This document shows, piece by piece, positions 8,063-15,387 of a stretch of DNA of 39,289 bases. Positions within the stretch are counted from its first letter, which is position 1. Each line of letters begins with the position of its first letter. Source of the stretch: Halobacteriovorax sp. (lineage in GTDB: Bacteria > Bdellovibrionota > Bacteriovoracia > Bacteriovoracales > Bacteriovoracaceae); contig JAIFLR010000110.1 of NCBI GenBank assembly GCA_020048985.1, positions 1 through 39,289 on the forward strand, read 5' to 3'. Below the pieces are notes generated by a model. The model made no database searches. It was not told the DNA's origin and worked only from the letters and a program-made list of their open reading frames with translations. A program made the translations under genes and the position numbers.

Positions 8063-8779
8063 TTATTTATTCATCGCAATTAGACTTAGAAACTCCGCAC
8101 GAAGTTTTTTGTCTTCGCGAAATTTCCCATCCAAAGCAGAAGTTATCATCGAGGCATTGGCCTTCTTAGCACTCCGGCAAGTCAGGCACCCGTGGCTTCC
8201 TTCAATCACGACCATCACGCCTGCTGGCTTCAATTCCGATTTAATTGAAGACATAATGTTATGGCACATTCTCTCCTGAAGCTGAGGCCTCTGAGCATGG
8301 CAATCCACAATGTGGGCCAATTTAGATAGTCCAACAACGCGTGACTGGTCACCTTTAGTCGTATCAGGCAAATAGCCAACATGAGCTTTTCCAGTAAAAG
8401 GAATAAAGTGATGACTGCATAAAGAAGTGTAATCGATATCTTTTAGGATAATGACGTCGTTATAATTTTCAGCGGGAAATGTTGTGGAAAATATCTCTTT
8501 TTCATCAGTCCCAAGACCAGAACAAATCTCCAAAAGGGCGCGGGCCATTCGGTTAGGGGTTCCCAATAAATTCTTATCTTCCATATCAAGCTGAGGATAG
8601 GCCAACTTCAAACCATCCAGAACTTTCTGGTATCCCTCGGCCATGGTTTCGCGTGCTGTATTGAGTTCCAGCGCACGTGAGCGCAATTTCGCCAACTCAG
8701 CATCAAGGAATTTCTCGGGCTCATTAGAGCGGGCCATATTGCGTGCAAGATCTTTATTGTAAGTCGTTTCGAAAGCCAT
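8063..8779 (-). CDS. folE: GTP cyclohydrolase I
   Basis: A 238-residue FolE that converts GTP to 7,8-dihydroneopterin triphosphate, the first step of folate/pterin synthesis. The zinc and catalytic motifs are SLCSHHFIPFTGKAHVGYLP and the late Cys in GSHGCLTCRS, with TSALDGKF near the end. The QERM element (RPQLQERMCHNI) is present. A Lys/Arg-rich N-terminal extension of about 45 residues precedes the core. It is monocistronic, convergent with the C1-type protease gene, and has a stem-loop just upstream of its ATG. Confidence 0.95.
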   Translation of the reverse strand: MAFETTYNKDLARNMARSNEPEKFLDAELAKLRSRALELNTARETMAEGYQKVLDGLKLAYPQLDMEDKNLLGTPNRMARALLEICSGLGTDEKEIFSTTFPAENYNDVIILKDIDYTSLCSHHFIPFTGKAHVGYLPDTTKGDQSRVVGLSKLAHIVDCHAQRPQLQERMCHNIMSSIKSELKPAGVMVVIEGSHGCLTCRSAKKANASMITSALDGKFREDKKLRAEFLSLIAMNK

Positions 8780-8780
8780 A

Positions 8781-8805
8781 AGGGTTACCTCTTTTTAGTA
8801 ACCCT
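8781..8805 (-). promoter_or_regulatory. Start-adjacent stem-loop in the folE leader
   Basis: On the transcript, AGGGTTAC and GTAACCCT form a perfect 8-bp stem around the 9-base loop TAAAAAGAG, ending one base before the folE ATG. The SD-like AGAGG straddles the loop and the 3' stem edge. The placement suggests control of ribosome access by RNA folding or by a protein. The same symmetry could instead be a DNA operator. Confidence 0.55.
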
Positions 8806-8836
8806 CGAATATCATGGCCCGCGTTGATTTCCAATA

Positions 8837-8980
8837 CTATTTAACGGCTTCTTTATAGGCTTTTTTGGCATCCTTAGACAATTCCTTGTAGGCCTCTGAA
8901 AAGACCTTCTTAGAGTCAGTATAACGTTTTTTCCAGAGTGTGATTTCTTTCACAATTAAGTTCTTTCTAGCTTCTGACAT
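8837..8980 (-). CDS. Small basic hypothetical protein (47 aa)
   Basis: A 47-codon ORF preceded by a perfect AGGAGG ribosome-binding site 6 bases before the ATG. The product starts MSEARKNLIVKEITLWKKRY and ends AKKAYKEAVK. It is rich in Lys and Ala/Glu, predicted mostly helical, with no signal peptide or cysteines. It lies alone between folE and a divergent small secreted-protein gene. The strong SD and clean stop argue that it is real; the function is unknown. Confidence 0.7.
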   Translation of the reverse strand: MSEARKNLIVKEITLWKKRYTDSKKVFSEAYKELSKDAKKAYKEAVK

Positions 8981-9108
8981 AGAGTCCTCCTTGGTTTGGG
9001 ATCAGCTTGGCATAACAAAAATGCCTGCACATCTAAAAAAGTAATTAAGGTGGAAATGCATTTATGGCCTGAGAATTGCTCCCATAGTCTTGTGCCAAGG
9101 AGGGAGCT

Positions 9109-9315
9109 ATGTGGTTAATGAAGATATTATTAATTACCAGTTTGTTTAATTTTATCGATTCATATGCCGGACCAAAAAATTTCGGTCTTCAAATTCATAA
9201 ACACCACATCAAAGTGTCTGAAATAAATCTTGAAGATCCCATTCCTTATCCTGAACCGATGGAAGAAGGTGAAATGATTGCGAAGGTACAAGTTCGGTAC
9301 ACTATATTGAATTAG
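9109..9315 (+). CDS. Small secreted hypothetical protein (68 aa)
   Basis: The product starts MWLMKILLITSLFNFIDSYA, a plausible signal peptide, leaving a mature peptide of about 48 residues that is acidic in the middle (EDPIPYPEPMEEGE). The ribosome-binding site AAGGAGGG is excellent. No family is recognised. The gene stands alone and a stem-loop lies about 55 bases downstream. Confidence 0.65.
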   Translation: MWLMKILLITSLFNFIDSYAGPKNFGLQIHKHHIKVSEINLEDPIPYPEPMEEGEMIAKVQVRYTILN

Positions 9316-9370
9316 TTGAAAAAATCTGAAACGTAAAAACCATGTGACAACATGAATTCAAACGGTTTAA

Positions 9371-9410
9371 GTTTTTCTAAAGGATCAGCACGGAAGCTGA
9401 TTTGAAAAAC
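9371..9410. repeat. Two-tier stem-loop in intergenic region
   Basis: GTTTTTC (9371-9377) pairs with GAAAAAC (9404-9410). Inside, ATCAGC (9384-9389) pairs with GCTGAT (9396-9401) around loop ACGGAA. The two stems are separated by an asymmetric internal loop. No T-run follows on either strand, so it is not a classical terminator. It could end the upstream transcript or be part of a small structured RNA. The rest of the 9316-9517 interval shows nothing I can assign. Confidence 0.4.
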
Positions 9411-9517
9411 AAGCGGGATGCATTCATGTTCAGATCTTGGCCCACCACAAAAGCAATTTTTTCCCACATTGTGACAAATCACCAGCATGACAAAATAAAC
9501 CTATGGATGGGTCAGTC

Positions 9518-10075
9518 ATGATGAATAAATTTTTAAGTATGGTTTTTCTTTCTGTGGCACTACCTCTGTTCGCTGCGCCCTTTGATGCCAAAATTCATAT
9601 GGTCAATTTCCCCCAGGAGCAAGAGGATAAAATTCACAAAGCAGTTCACTTGATCAAAAAAGTGATCGCTTCCCCGGAATTTAAAACAAGAGTTATCAAT
9701 CATACTTATGAAGGACAAAAAACCTATCTTGGTAATAACGGCATGAGCAATGAGCAAATTTACCAGCACATCCTTGATGGGTCAGAGACTTTGATACCGG
9801 GCAAGAATGGAAGAATGGATGTTGAGCTAGAGCTCTACCACGACCCTTCTACCACCATTGGGTACACCTACCCCAATACCACCAGAATCTGGATCAATAA
9901 AAAGTACTTCAATAAATACACGCCCGTTCAAATTGCGGATAATTTATTTCATGAGTGGCTGCATAAACTTGGATTTGACCACGCATTGAAATATTCCAAA
10001 AGTCGCAACTCTTCAGTCCCCTACGCTATTGGATATTTGGTAGAGGAGCTGGCCCACAAGTATTACGAACCATAG
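9518..10075 (+). CDS. Secreted metzincin-signature mini-protease
   Basis: A 185-residue protein with a signal peptide (MMNKFLSMVFLSVALPLFAA) and a mature domain of about 165 residues. It carries HEWLHKLGFDH, an exact HExxHxxGxxH metzincin zinc signature (H145, E146, H149, H155). Downstream, where metzincins have a Met-turn, the sequence is SVPYAIGYL with no Met. The start at 9518 (or 9521) is favoured over the in-frame ATG at 9503 because it sits at the signal peptide and follows a GATGGG element. Likely a periplasmic or exported zinc protease; the substrate is unknown. Confidence 0.75.
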   Translation: MMNKFLSMVFLSVALPLFAAPFDAKIHMVNFPQEQEDKIHKAVHLIKKVIASPEFKTRVINHTYEGQKTYLGNNGMSNEQIYQHILDGSETLIPGKNGRMDVELELYHDPSTTIGYTYPNTTRIWINKKYFNKYTPVQIADNLFHEWLHKLGFDHALKYSKSRNSSVPYAIGYLVEELAHKYYEP

Positions 10076-10172
10076 TCAGTTATGACCCACCACTCATCCA
10101 ATCTGGAGAAAATTTAAATACTAAAAGCCATCTTTGAATGACAGAATTTTTGGAACGGAACTGGAGGTTCTT

Positions 10173-10586
10173 ATGCAAGTTTCAGAAATTATGCATGAAG
10201 GTGTTGTAACTGCTCAAATTAATGACTCGCTTCGCAGAGTCGCGACTTTAATGAAGAAACAAGACATCGGTGGATTGCCCATTTACAAAAATGAGCGGCC
10301 CGTTGGTTTTGTCACAGATAGAGATATTGTCGTTGCCTGTGTCGCTAGCGGACACTCGCCAGATGATCCTATCTCTCTTGCCATGTCCCGGGACATTGTC
10401 TCAGTTTACCAAAATCAAGACGTCAACGAAGCCATCAAAATCATGGAACAGAAACAAATCTCACGTCTACTCGTTCTGGATAAGGGCGACCGACCGGTTG
10501 GGATGTTGACTCTGAGAGATCTTGCCCTCAGATCAGATGATGACCATTTAAAAGCCGAGATCCTGAATGAAATAAAACGAAGTTAG
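10173..10586 (+). CDS. Tandem CBS-domain protein
   Basis: A 137-residue cytoplasmic protein made of two CBS motifs. The first is about residues 1-58 (IMHEGVVTAQIND ... PVGFVTDRDIV) and the second about 68-122 (MSRDIVSVYQNQDVNEA ... PVGMLTLRDLA). A CBS pair usually binds adenine nucleotides and acts as a regulatory module. The start at 10173 is fixed by GGAGG 6 bases upstream; an in-frame ATG at 10134 lacks an SD. It is followed after 8 bases by a small secreted protein, so the two are probably co-transcribed. Confidence 0.88.
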   Translation: MQVSEIMHEGVVTAQINDSLRRVATLMKKQDIGGLPIYKNERPVGFVTDRDIVVACVASGHSPDDPISLAMSRDIVSVYQNQDVNEAIKIMEQKQISRLLVLDKGDRPVGMLTLRDLALRSDDDHLKAEILNEIKRS

Positions 10587-10594
10587 GAGAAGGT

Positions 10595-10852
10595 ATGAAG
10601 GCATTGATCAGTTTGGTTCTTAGTACCATGATGCTTAATCTTAGTGTGCACGCCAAACCAACGGCGAAAAAAAAGCCCATTCCCGAGAACAAGCAAGAAA
10701 AAGATCAAGCCCACCAGATCGGCTGGGAAAAACAAAAGATGGAAGGCGCTGAGGCTTCAGAAATGAATGAGGACAATTATGGGGCGTTTGAAAAAGATCC
10801 CCGACCCTACTCCCCAGATGATACTTCTGAGGAGAGTGTGAAAACTCATTAG
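10595..10852 (+). CDS. Small secreted charged hypothetical protein
   Basis: An 85-residue protein with a signal peptide (MKALISLVLSTMMLNLSVHA) and a hydrophilic mature part that is Lys-rich, then acidic, with no cysteines. It is predicted disordered. The SD AGGAGAAGG is clear and the gene follows the CBS gene by 8 bases. Its TAG overlaps the TAA of the convergent OPT gene by 4 bases. The function is unknown. Confidence 0.65.
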   Translation: MKALISLVLSTMMLNLSVHAKPTAKKKPIPENKQEKDQAHQIGWEKQKMEGAEASEMNEDNYGAFEKDPRPYSPDDTSEESVKTH

Positions 10853-13002
10853 TTAGTTTTTTTTCTGCCAACGAAGAACAGAACAGCGGCTGCAAGCAGG
10901 AAAATCCCTAAGCTGAAAAGATCAGACTGGGCAAGTGTGCCCATGGCCCCAGAGAAATCAAGCTTATCTGAAGCTCCTTCCATGATTTGGGTCAAGGCCA
11001 GCAAGATTCCAGCAATGGCACCACCTGCGATGAGTCCGGAAGAAAATAAAACGCCTGGACCAGTTTCGGCTTCAGCTTCTGTTTCAGCTCCCTTCCTTTT
11101 TCTGTCCACAAGGTATCGCACCACTCCACCCACAAAGATGGGCGCCGAAGCCGAAATCGGCAGGTACACACCTACGGCAAATGGTAGCGCCGAAATCCCA
11201 CACAACTCTAATACCAGCGCTAAAGCAACTCCCAGAAGAACCAGTCCCCATGGAAGTTTTTGAGTTAAAATACCATCAATAATAAGCGACATCAGTCGAG
11301 CTTTAGGAGCTTCATATTTTGTCACACTCGATCCATCATCTCGTTTGTTCAACACACCGTTGATGCCTGGATCAACTAGGTAAACAACTTTTCCGCTGTC
11401 ATTAACCAGATATTTTCCAGGAGAAAGGACACTCAGGTCCCTAGCATCTGATTGCTCAGTCACGTGATAGACAAAATATTCAGCGCTGTCCTGCGCCTTC
11501 TCAGGCCCTTGCACGGTTTGCTTTTCTTTAAGTACACTCATGTCCTGAATGATGACTTCAGGCACTTTTTTAGAGTAAACAGTCGAAGCATCATTTAAAA
11601 GCTTAAGCGAGTACCCAATAACGAGTGCTGAAGTCAGAGCACCAATTAAAAGACCGATCTGCTGATACTTCGGAGTTGCTCCAAGGATATAACCTGTTTT
11701 TAAATCCTGAGAAGTCGTGCCAGCGTTAGAGGCAGCAATACAAACAACCGCGGCAATACTTAAAGCACCCACACGGTACTCAGGGCCAATCCAGCCCACC
11801 GCCAAAAATACTAAACAAGTCAAAAGAAGTGTCGCCACCGTCATTCCGGAAATCGGGTTGGAAGAAGAGCCGATTTCACCTGTCAGACGCGAACTCACAG
11901 TCACGAACAAGAATCCAAAAAGAATAATCAGTACAGCAGAAAAAAGATTGATATGAAGTGCAGGAGCAAACCACAGGGCAGCGACCATCAAGAGTGTGCC
12001 AGTGACCACAAACGAAAAAGGTAGATCATCGTCGGTGCGACTCTTCTGACCTTCAGCTTGTTTATCCCCAAAGAGACTGTTAAAGCCACCTTTGGCGCCA
12101 CTGATAATCGTCGGTAAACTTTGAAATAGTGAAATGATTCCACCTGCGGCAACTGCACCGGCGCCGATATAGAGAACATAATTTCTCCAGATATCATGAA
12201 TCGCCATGTCTTTGATCAAAACTTTTGCCGGATACAAGGCTTCTGTGAGGTTCCCCCCAAATAAAACGATCATAGGAATGAGAACAAAACTAGAGAGCAC
12301 GCCACCGGCCATCATGATAGCAGATGTTCTAAGCCCAATAATATAACCAACCCCCAAAAGCTCTGGAGACACTTCAGCCGAAACTGCCGATCCTTTGAAA
12401 AATCCAAAAACTTTTTCCGGAACGTCTTTCCATAAATGCATACCGACGTTAAAAAATTTATAAAAAAGTCCTAGAAAGAATCCACCGAAAACAATTTTCC
12501 CCGATGATCCACCTTTCTCTCCAACAATCAAAACTTCCGCGCAGGCGGTTCCTTCTGGATAGATTAATTTTCCGTGCTCTTTAACAATGAGTGCCTTACG
12601 CAAAGGGATCATCATCAACACACCCAGCAGACCACCTAGCACTGAAACGGTCATGATGCGGTTGAGATCAAGGTCGTAGCCGAGAATCAAAAGTGCTGGC
12701 ATGGTGACCGCCACACCAAAGGCAATGGACTCACCGGCCGAGCCCGTGGTCTGCACTATATTGTTCTCAAGAATGGTGGCCTTTCTCTGTCCAAAAACTT
12801 TGGACAGGCCTTTAAATAAAGTAATTGAGAGAACGGCTACAGGAATGGACGCCGATACAGTCATGCCCACCTTGAGGGCCAGATACAATGAGGAAGCCCC
12901 AAAAACAATCCCGAGGAAAACACCCATCAAAATTGGACCAAGAGTAAATTCTTTAATATTTGCAGCCGCGGAAATGAAGGGCTTGAACTCTTTGTGCTTC
13001 AT
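10849..13002 (-). CDS. OPT-family oligopeptide transporter
   Basis: About 717 residues with many hydrophobic segments. Landmarks of the OPT family are the N-terminal FTLGPILMGVFLGIVFGAS, the NNIVQTTGSAGESIAFGV segment, IYPEGTACAEVL, and the late SALPFAVGVYLPI. The periplasmic or loop segment around residues 475-560 is hydrophilic. Members take up oligopeptides or metal chelates by proton coupling. The start at 13002 has SD GAGG; the in-frame ATG at 13035 does not. It is divergent from the Trp-rich RAM-like gene. Confidence 0.93.
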   Translation of the reverse strand: MKHKEFKPFISAAANIKEFTLGPILMGVFLGIVFGASSLYLALKVGMTVSASIPVAVLSITLFKGLSKVFGQRKATILENNIVQTTGSAGESIAFGVAVTMPALLILGYDLDLNRIMTVSVLGGLLGVLMMIPLRKALIVKEHGKLIYPEGTACAEVLIVGEKGGSSGKIVFGGFFLGLFYKFFNVGMHLWKDVPEKVFGFFKGSAVSAEVSPELLGVGYIIGLRTSAIMMAGGVLSSFVLIPMIVLFGGNLTEALYPAKVLIKDMAIHDIWRNYVLYIGAGAVAAGGIISLFQSLPTIISGAKGGFNSLFGDKQAEGQKSRTDDDLPFSFVVTGTLLMVAALWFAPALHINLFSAVLIILFGFLFVTVSSRLTGEIGSSSNPISGMTVATLLLTCLVFLAVGWIGPEYRVGALSIAAVVCIAASNAGTTSQDLKTGYILGATPKYQQIGLLIGALTSALVIGYSLKLLNDASTVYSKKVPEVIIQDMSVLKEKQTVQGPEKAQDSAEYFVYHVTEQSDARDLSVLSPGKYLVNDSGKVVYLVDPGINGVLNKRDDGSSVTKYEAPKARLMSLIIDGILTQKLPWGLVLLGVALALVLELCGISALPFAVGVYLPISASAPIFVGGVVRYLVDRKRKGAETEAEAETGPGVLFSSGLIAGGAIAGILLALTQIMEGASDKLDFSGAMGTLAQSDLFSLGIFLLAAAVLFFVGRKKTN

Positions 13003-13111
13003 GATGACCTCAAAAATGATGATTGTTATATCCAATCATATACGTCCACTAAACGCCTTGGGTAGCTATTATGTCACTTTTTTCCTGAGTGCCGTGCCGC
13101 TTTACTTTCAT

Positions 13112-13139
13112 TTGGACCGCACTAGCATAGAACGATAAT
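13112..13139 (+). promoter_or_regulatory. Candidate promoter of the Trp-rich RAM-like gene
   Basis: TTGGAC (13112-13117) and GATAAT (13134-13139) are 16 bases apart. The ATG at 13156 follows a GGAG ribosome-binding site, leaving a short leader. The fit to the sigma70 consensus is moderate. Confidence 0.4.
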
Positions 13140-13155
13140 GATCAAAGGAGATCGT

Positions 13156-13428
13156 ATGTCAAAATGGACTGCTCAGGTACAAGTAAAATGGACGAAAGAT
13201 GCGCCTGTCTGGGAAAACTGGAACTGGCTTAAAAAGTGGAAAGAAGTGAAGTGGGCAGCATCAACAATGGGTGAATGGGATATGATCCTGTGGGTTGATT
13301 GTAACTCTCCAGAAGAGCTTGAAAAATTTGTTCATGAAAAATTATGGGCAAAAAAATGGGTAGCGGATACGAAGTCAACTTGGACTAAAGAAGTTTGGAA
13401 TAACTGGCACAATAAAAAAGCTGCTTAG
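13156..13428 (+). CDS. Trp-rich stand-alone Lrp/AsnC ligand-binding-like protein
   Basis: A 90-residue protein containing 14 tryptophans (about 16%). The region VKWAASTMGEWDMILWVD followed by SPEELEKFVHEKL and DTKSTWTKEVW follows the pattern of the RAM domain of Lrp/AsnC regulators (V...GEYD..L.V....LE.FV...I...TRT). There is no helix-turn-helix, so it would be a stand-alone ligand-binding or oligomerising module. AAAGGAG precedes ATG 13156; an upstream in-frame ATG at 13138 overlaps the SD. It ends with a strong terminator. The RAM similarity is by eye. Confidence 0.7.
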   Translation: MSKWTAQVQVKWTKDAPVWENWNWLKKWKEVKWAASTMGEWDMILWVDCNSPEELEKFVHEKLWAKKWVADTKSTWTKEVWNNWHNKKAA

Positions 13429-13604
13429 TTTTTAAATGGCTCCTTCGGGAGCCTTTTTTTTGCCAGATAACTTTCAATGTCTTTAATGTTATAACCAACT
13501 CTTTTGATTATCTCTTTTAACTCCTCTGCTCTCAAATTAAATACTTCACATACTTTGTTAATTTTCCAACTTTCATTGGGATGAATAGAGGCAGGTAATT
13601 CCAT
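13425..13604 (-). CDS. Small hypothetical protein (59 aa) read through a terminator
   Basis: A 59-residue ORF with an excellent SD (AGGAGGG) before its ATG. The product starts MELPASIHPNESWKINKVCE and ends LPKEPFKN. It is mostly helical and Lys/Glu-rich, with one Cys and no signal peptide. Its last dozen codons read the opposite strand of the UUCG terminator of the RAM-like gene, giving AKKRLPKEP. Its TAA overlaps the RAM-like TAG by 4 bases. The function is unknown. Confidence 0.6.
   Translation of the reverse strand: MELPASIHPNESWKINKVCEVFNLRAEELKEIIKRVGYNIKDIESYLAKKRLPKEPFKN
13438..13462 (+). terminator. Rho-independent terminator with UUCG tetraloop
   Basis: The 6-bp stem GGCTCC/GGAGCC closes a TTCG tetraloop in the C(UUCG)G context and is followed by nine T residues. 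It lies 10 bases after the RAM-like stop. The opposite strand has no T-run, so it acts for the plus strand only. Confidence 0.92.
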
Positions 13605-13674
13605 TATCGCCCTCCTGTGAATGACATACCTATTAAAGGCCTAATGACTTTAAATGATAAATAAATGAAAACTT

Positions 13675-13705
13675 AATTTCTCTTTGGAAAATCTTTAGAG
13701 AAATT
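13675..13705. repeat. 8-bp inverted repeat upstream of the Thr/Pro/Glu-rich gene
   Basis: AATTTCTC (13675-13682) and GAGAAATT (13698-13705) are perfect complements separated by 15 bases, next to a TATATA that could be a -10. A second, weaker pair, TGAGAG (13751-13756) and CTCTCA (13768-13773), lies in the presumed leader. Either could be a regulator site or leader hairpin for the secreted-protein gene starting at 13795. Confidence 0.35.
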
Positions 13706-13794
13706 ATATAGGAATGAGTTGTTGCGCCACCATACAATCGTAAAGAATGTTGAGAGGAATCTAAATTCTCTCAGGTGAAACTAAGGAGCAGAAG

Positions 13795-14184
13795 ATGAAA
13801 AAAATAATTCTAGCGACAGTGGCAGCGGTATTTGCCCTTCCGATTCTGGCCGCGGACATCCAGCCATCGACAACGACTACCACCACGATTCCGGAGGGCA
13901 CTGAATTTCAATCAACCACCACTACCACGACCACCACAGCGCTACCCAAGGAAGAGGCGGTACAAAAGATGGAAGAAACTCCGCCTCCGCAAATTCCTAG
14001 CCCTGCTCCTGCCATTGTCCCGTCTCCCGAAAAAACGGTTGAACCAGTTGAACCAATAGAGCAGCAAAAAATGGAAAAGCCACAAACTGAGGGACCTGAG
14101 GAAGGAGAAGAAGAGAGCGAAGAAGACGAATTTGTGCCATCCAGTTCCTTACAAGACATCGATGAAGAAGAAGATTACTTATAG
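13795..14184 (+). CDS. Secreted low-complexity Thr/Pro/Glu-rich protein
   Basis: A 129-residue protein with a clear signal peptide (MKKIILATVAAVFALPILAA). The mature part is low complexity: two runs of Thr (six and eight), a Pro-rich middle (TPPPQIPSPAPAIVPSP) and a highly acidic tail with EEGEEESEEDEFVP. It is predicted to be disordered. SD AAGGAG is good. The Thr/Pro repeats suggest a cell-wall or envelope-spanning linker, and the acidic tail could bind cations; both are guesses. No enzyme motif is present. Confidence 0.7.
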   Translation: MKKIILATVAAVFALPILAADIQPSTTTTTTIPEGTEFQSTTTTTTTTALPKEEAVQKMEETPPPQIPSPAPAIVPSPEKTVEPVEPIEQQKMEKPQTEGPEEGEEESEEDEFVPSSSLQDIDEEEDYL

Positions 14185-14192
14185 ATTTCTCT

Positions 14193-14232
14193 CATTGAAT
14201 CATCTGCTTTAAAAAAAGCAGGTGATTCAATG
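14193..14232. terminator. Long 18-bp hairpin between convergent genes
   Basis: CATTGAATCATCTGCTTT (14193-14210) is complementary to 14215-14232 with one T/G wobble, around loop AAAA. It sits between the secreted Thr-rich protein and the esterase, which converge. There is no long T-run after it on either strand, but AAA/TTT edges exist. It probably blocks readthrough in both directions or stabilises 3' ends. Confidence 0.6.
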
Positions 14233-14252
14233 GTTAATAAAATAAATAAATT

Positions 14253-15041
14253 TTAAGGCATGAAAGGAAAAAGAGATTTTAAAGCAAGCGGAAAGCGCAA
14301 AGACCAATAATACTCTTGATGATCGGCGCCATCTTGAATAAAAGTAAAAAGATTATAATTCTGCCTAGAACCGCGCCCTAGTAGGATCACCTCAAGGTCC
14401 AATACGTTTTGTGGCTCCTCACCTCCAATAGTCCCACTATCCAAATAAATCTTAAGAGGCAAAACTGAGGACTGTTTATACATCTTAAGAATTGATCGAT
14501 CATTCCACCATATAGAAGGAGACATTGCGCCAACAATCGAGAAGGTTTCCGGATGCCTAATTCCACCATAAAGGGAAATAAGTCCCCCCAAAGAAGATCC
14601 CAAGAGACCCGTGTCTTTGGGCCCTCTTTTTGTTCTAAACGACTCATCAATTAGTGGCTTAATACGATTAACAAGAAAATTCAGATACTCCTCTCCTTTC
14701 TTCTCCGGAATGTAATCATCCATTCTTCCGGGAGTGTTATCTATTGCGACAACAACGAGAGGGGATATTATTTTTTTTTGTATTAAGTAATTTAAAGATT
14801 CAGTAGCATTCCAAGTTTGCCCTGAGTAGGCCCGCCCTGGATCAAAAAGGTTTTGTCCATCATGCATGTAAAGAACAGGAAATCGCGCATTTGATTTTTC
14901 ATAACCGTCTGGGATGTAAACATAAATGTCTCTTCTATAAGAAGAATAACCGTCTGCAATACCTTGTCTAAATAAAAGAAACTGTCCTTTGCCTAAAGCG
15001 GATACCGAAATAAACAAAAGAAATAGGCATGAAATCTTCAT
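14253..15041 (-). CDS. Secreted putative esterase (esterase D/Fes-like)
   Basis: A 262-residue alpha/beta-hydrolase of the putative-esterase family. It has a signal peptide (MKISCLFLLFISVSALGKG), RDIYVYIPDGYE then PVLYMHDGQNLFDP (family HDGQN block), nucleophile elbow LLGSSLGGLISLYGG, an Asp region YLDSGTIGGEE, and the His in DGADHQEYYW. Members cleave acyl esters such as siderophore, feruloyl or acyl-sugar esters; the substrate here is unknown. The frame stays open upstream to 15374, but that part is antisense to the 15163 gene and lacks a signal peptide, so I start at 15041. No SD is evident. Confidence 0.85.
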   Translation of the reverse strand: MKISCLFLLFISVSALGKGQFLLFRQGIADGYSSYRRDIYVYIPDGYEKSNARFPVLYMHDGQNLFDPGRAYSGQTWNATESLNYLIQKKIISPLVVVAIDNTPGRMDDYIPEKKGEEYLNFLVNRIKPLIDESFRTKRGPKDTGLLGSSLGGLISLYGGIRHPETFSIVGAMSPSIWWNDRSILKMYKQSSVLPLKIYLDSGTIGGEEPQNVLDLEVILLGRGSRQNYNLFTFIQDGADHQEYYWSLRFPLALKSLFPFMP

Positions 15042-15162
15042 ACAAATAAAATGCCTTACAAGGCTAGTTTTGACAAGAAACAAAGACGCAAATCTTAAGA
15101 ATAACTCTTGTTCAATCTTCAAAATAGAGATGAAAAAATAGGAAGTATGTAAAAGAGGGATT

Positions 15163-15387
15163 ATGAAATTCGCCATCCTTTTTCTCATTTTCTTTATCCC
15201 CCATGGACTTGCTATGGGAGATTCAAACTTCCTACCAGGAAATCCTGTTGATGCCAAAGAACTGCCAGATATTGACGACTTAAGAGTCCCAGAAAAAACA
15301 AACGATGAACGCCTGCAACGTGAAGAAATCCCGCCAGAGACCAAAGAAAAAAAGCAGGCCCCCAAGCGCGCCAAGGAGAAACAATGA
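15163..15387 (+). CDS. Small secreted hypothetical protein (74 aa)
   Basis: The product has a signal peptide (MKFAILFLIFFIPHGLAMG) and a short charged mature region that becomes strongly Lys/Glu-rich at the end. The SD AGAGGG is present. Its stop overlaps the ATG of the hemerythrin gene (ATGA), so the two are translationally coupled. It contains DIDDLRVPEK, reminiscent of the acidic tails of other small secreted proteins in this window. The function is unknown. Confidence 0.65.
   Translation: MKFAILFLIFFIPHGLAMGDSNFLPGNPVDAKELPDIDDLRVPEKTNDERLQREEIPPETKEKKQAPKRAKEKQ

Noticed and set aside
10937..13138. Several plus-strand ORFs across the OPT transporter
   Set aside because: They are antisense shadows of a clearly conserved membrane transporter and lack ribosome-binding sites.
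15042..15374. N-terminal extension of the esterase reading frame
   Set aside because: It is antisense to the 15163 secreted-protein gene, has no ribosome-binding site, and precedes a clean signal peptide at 15041.
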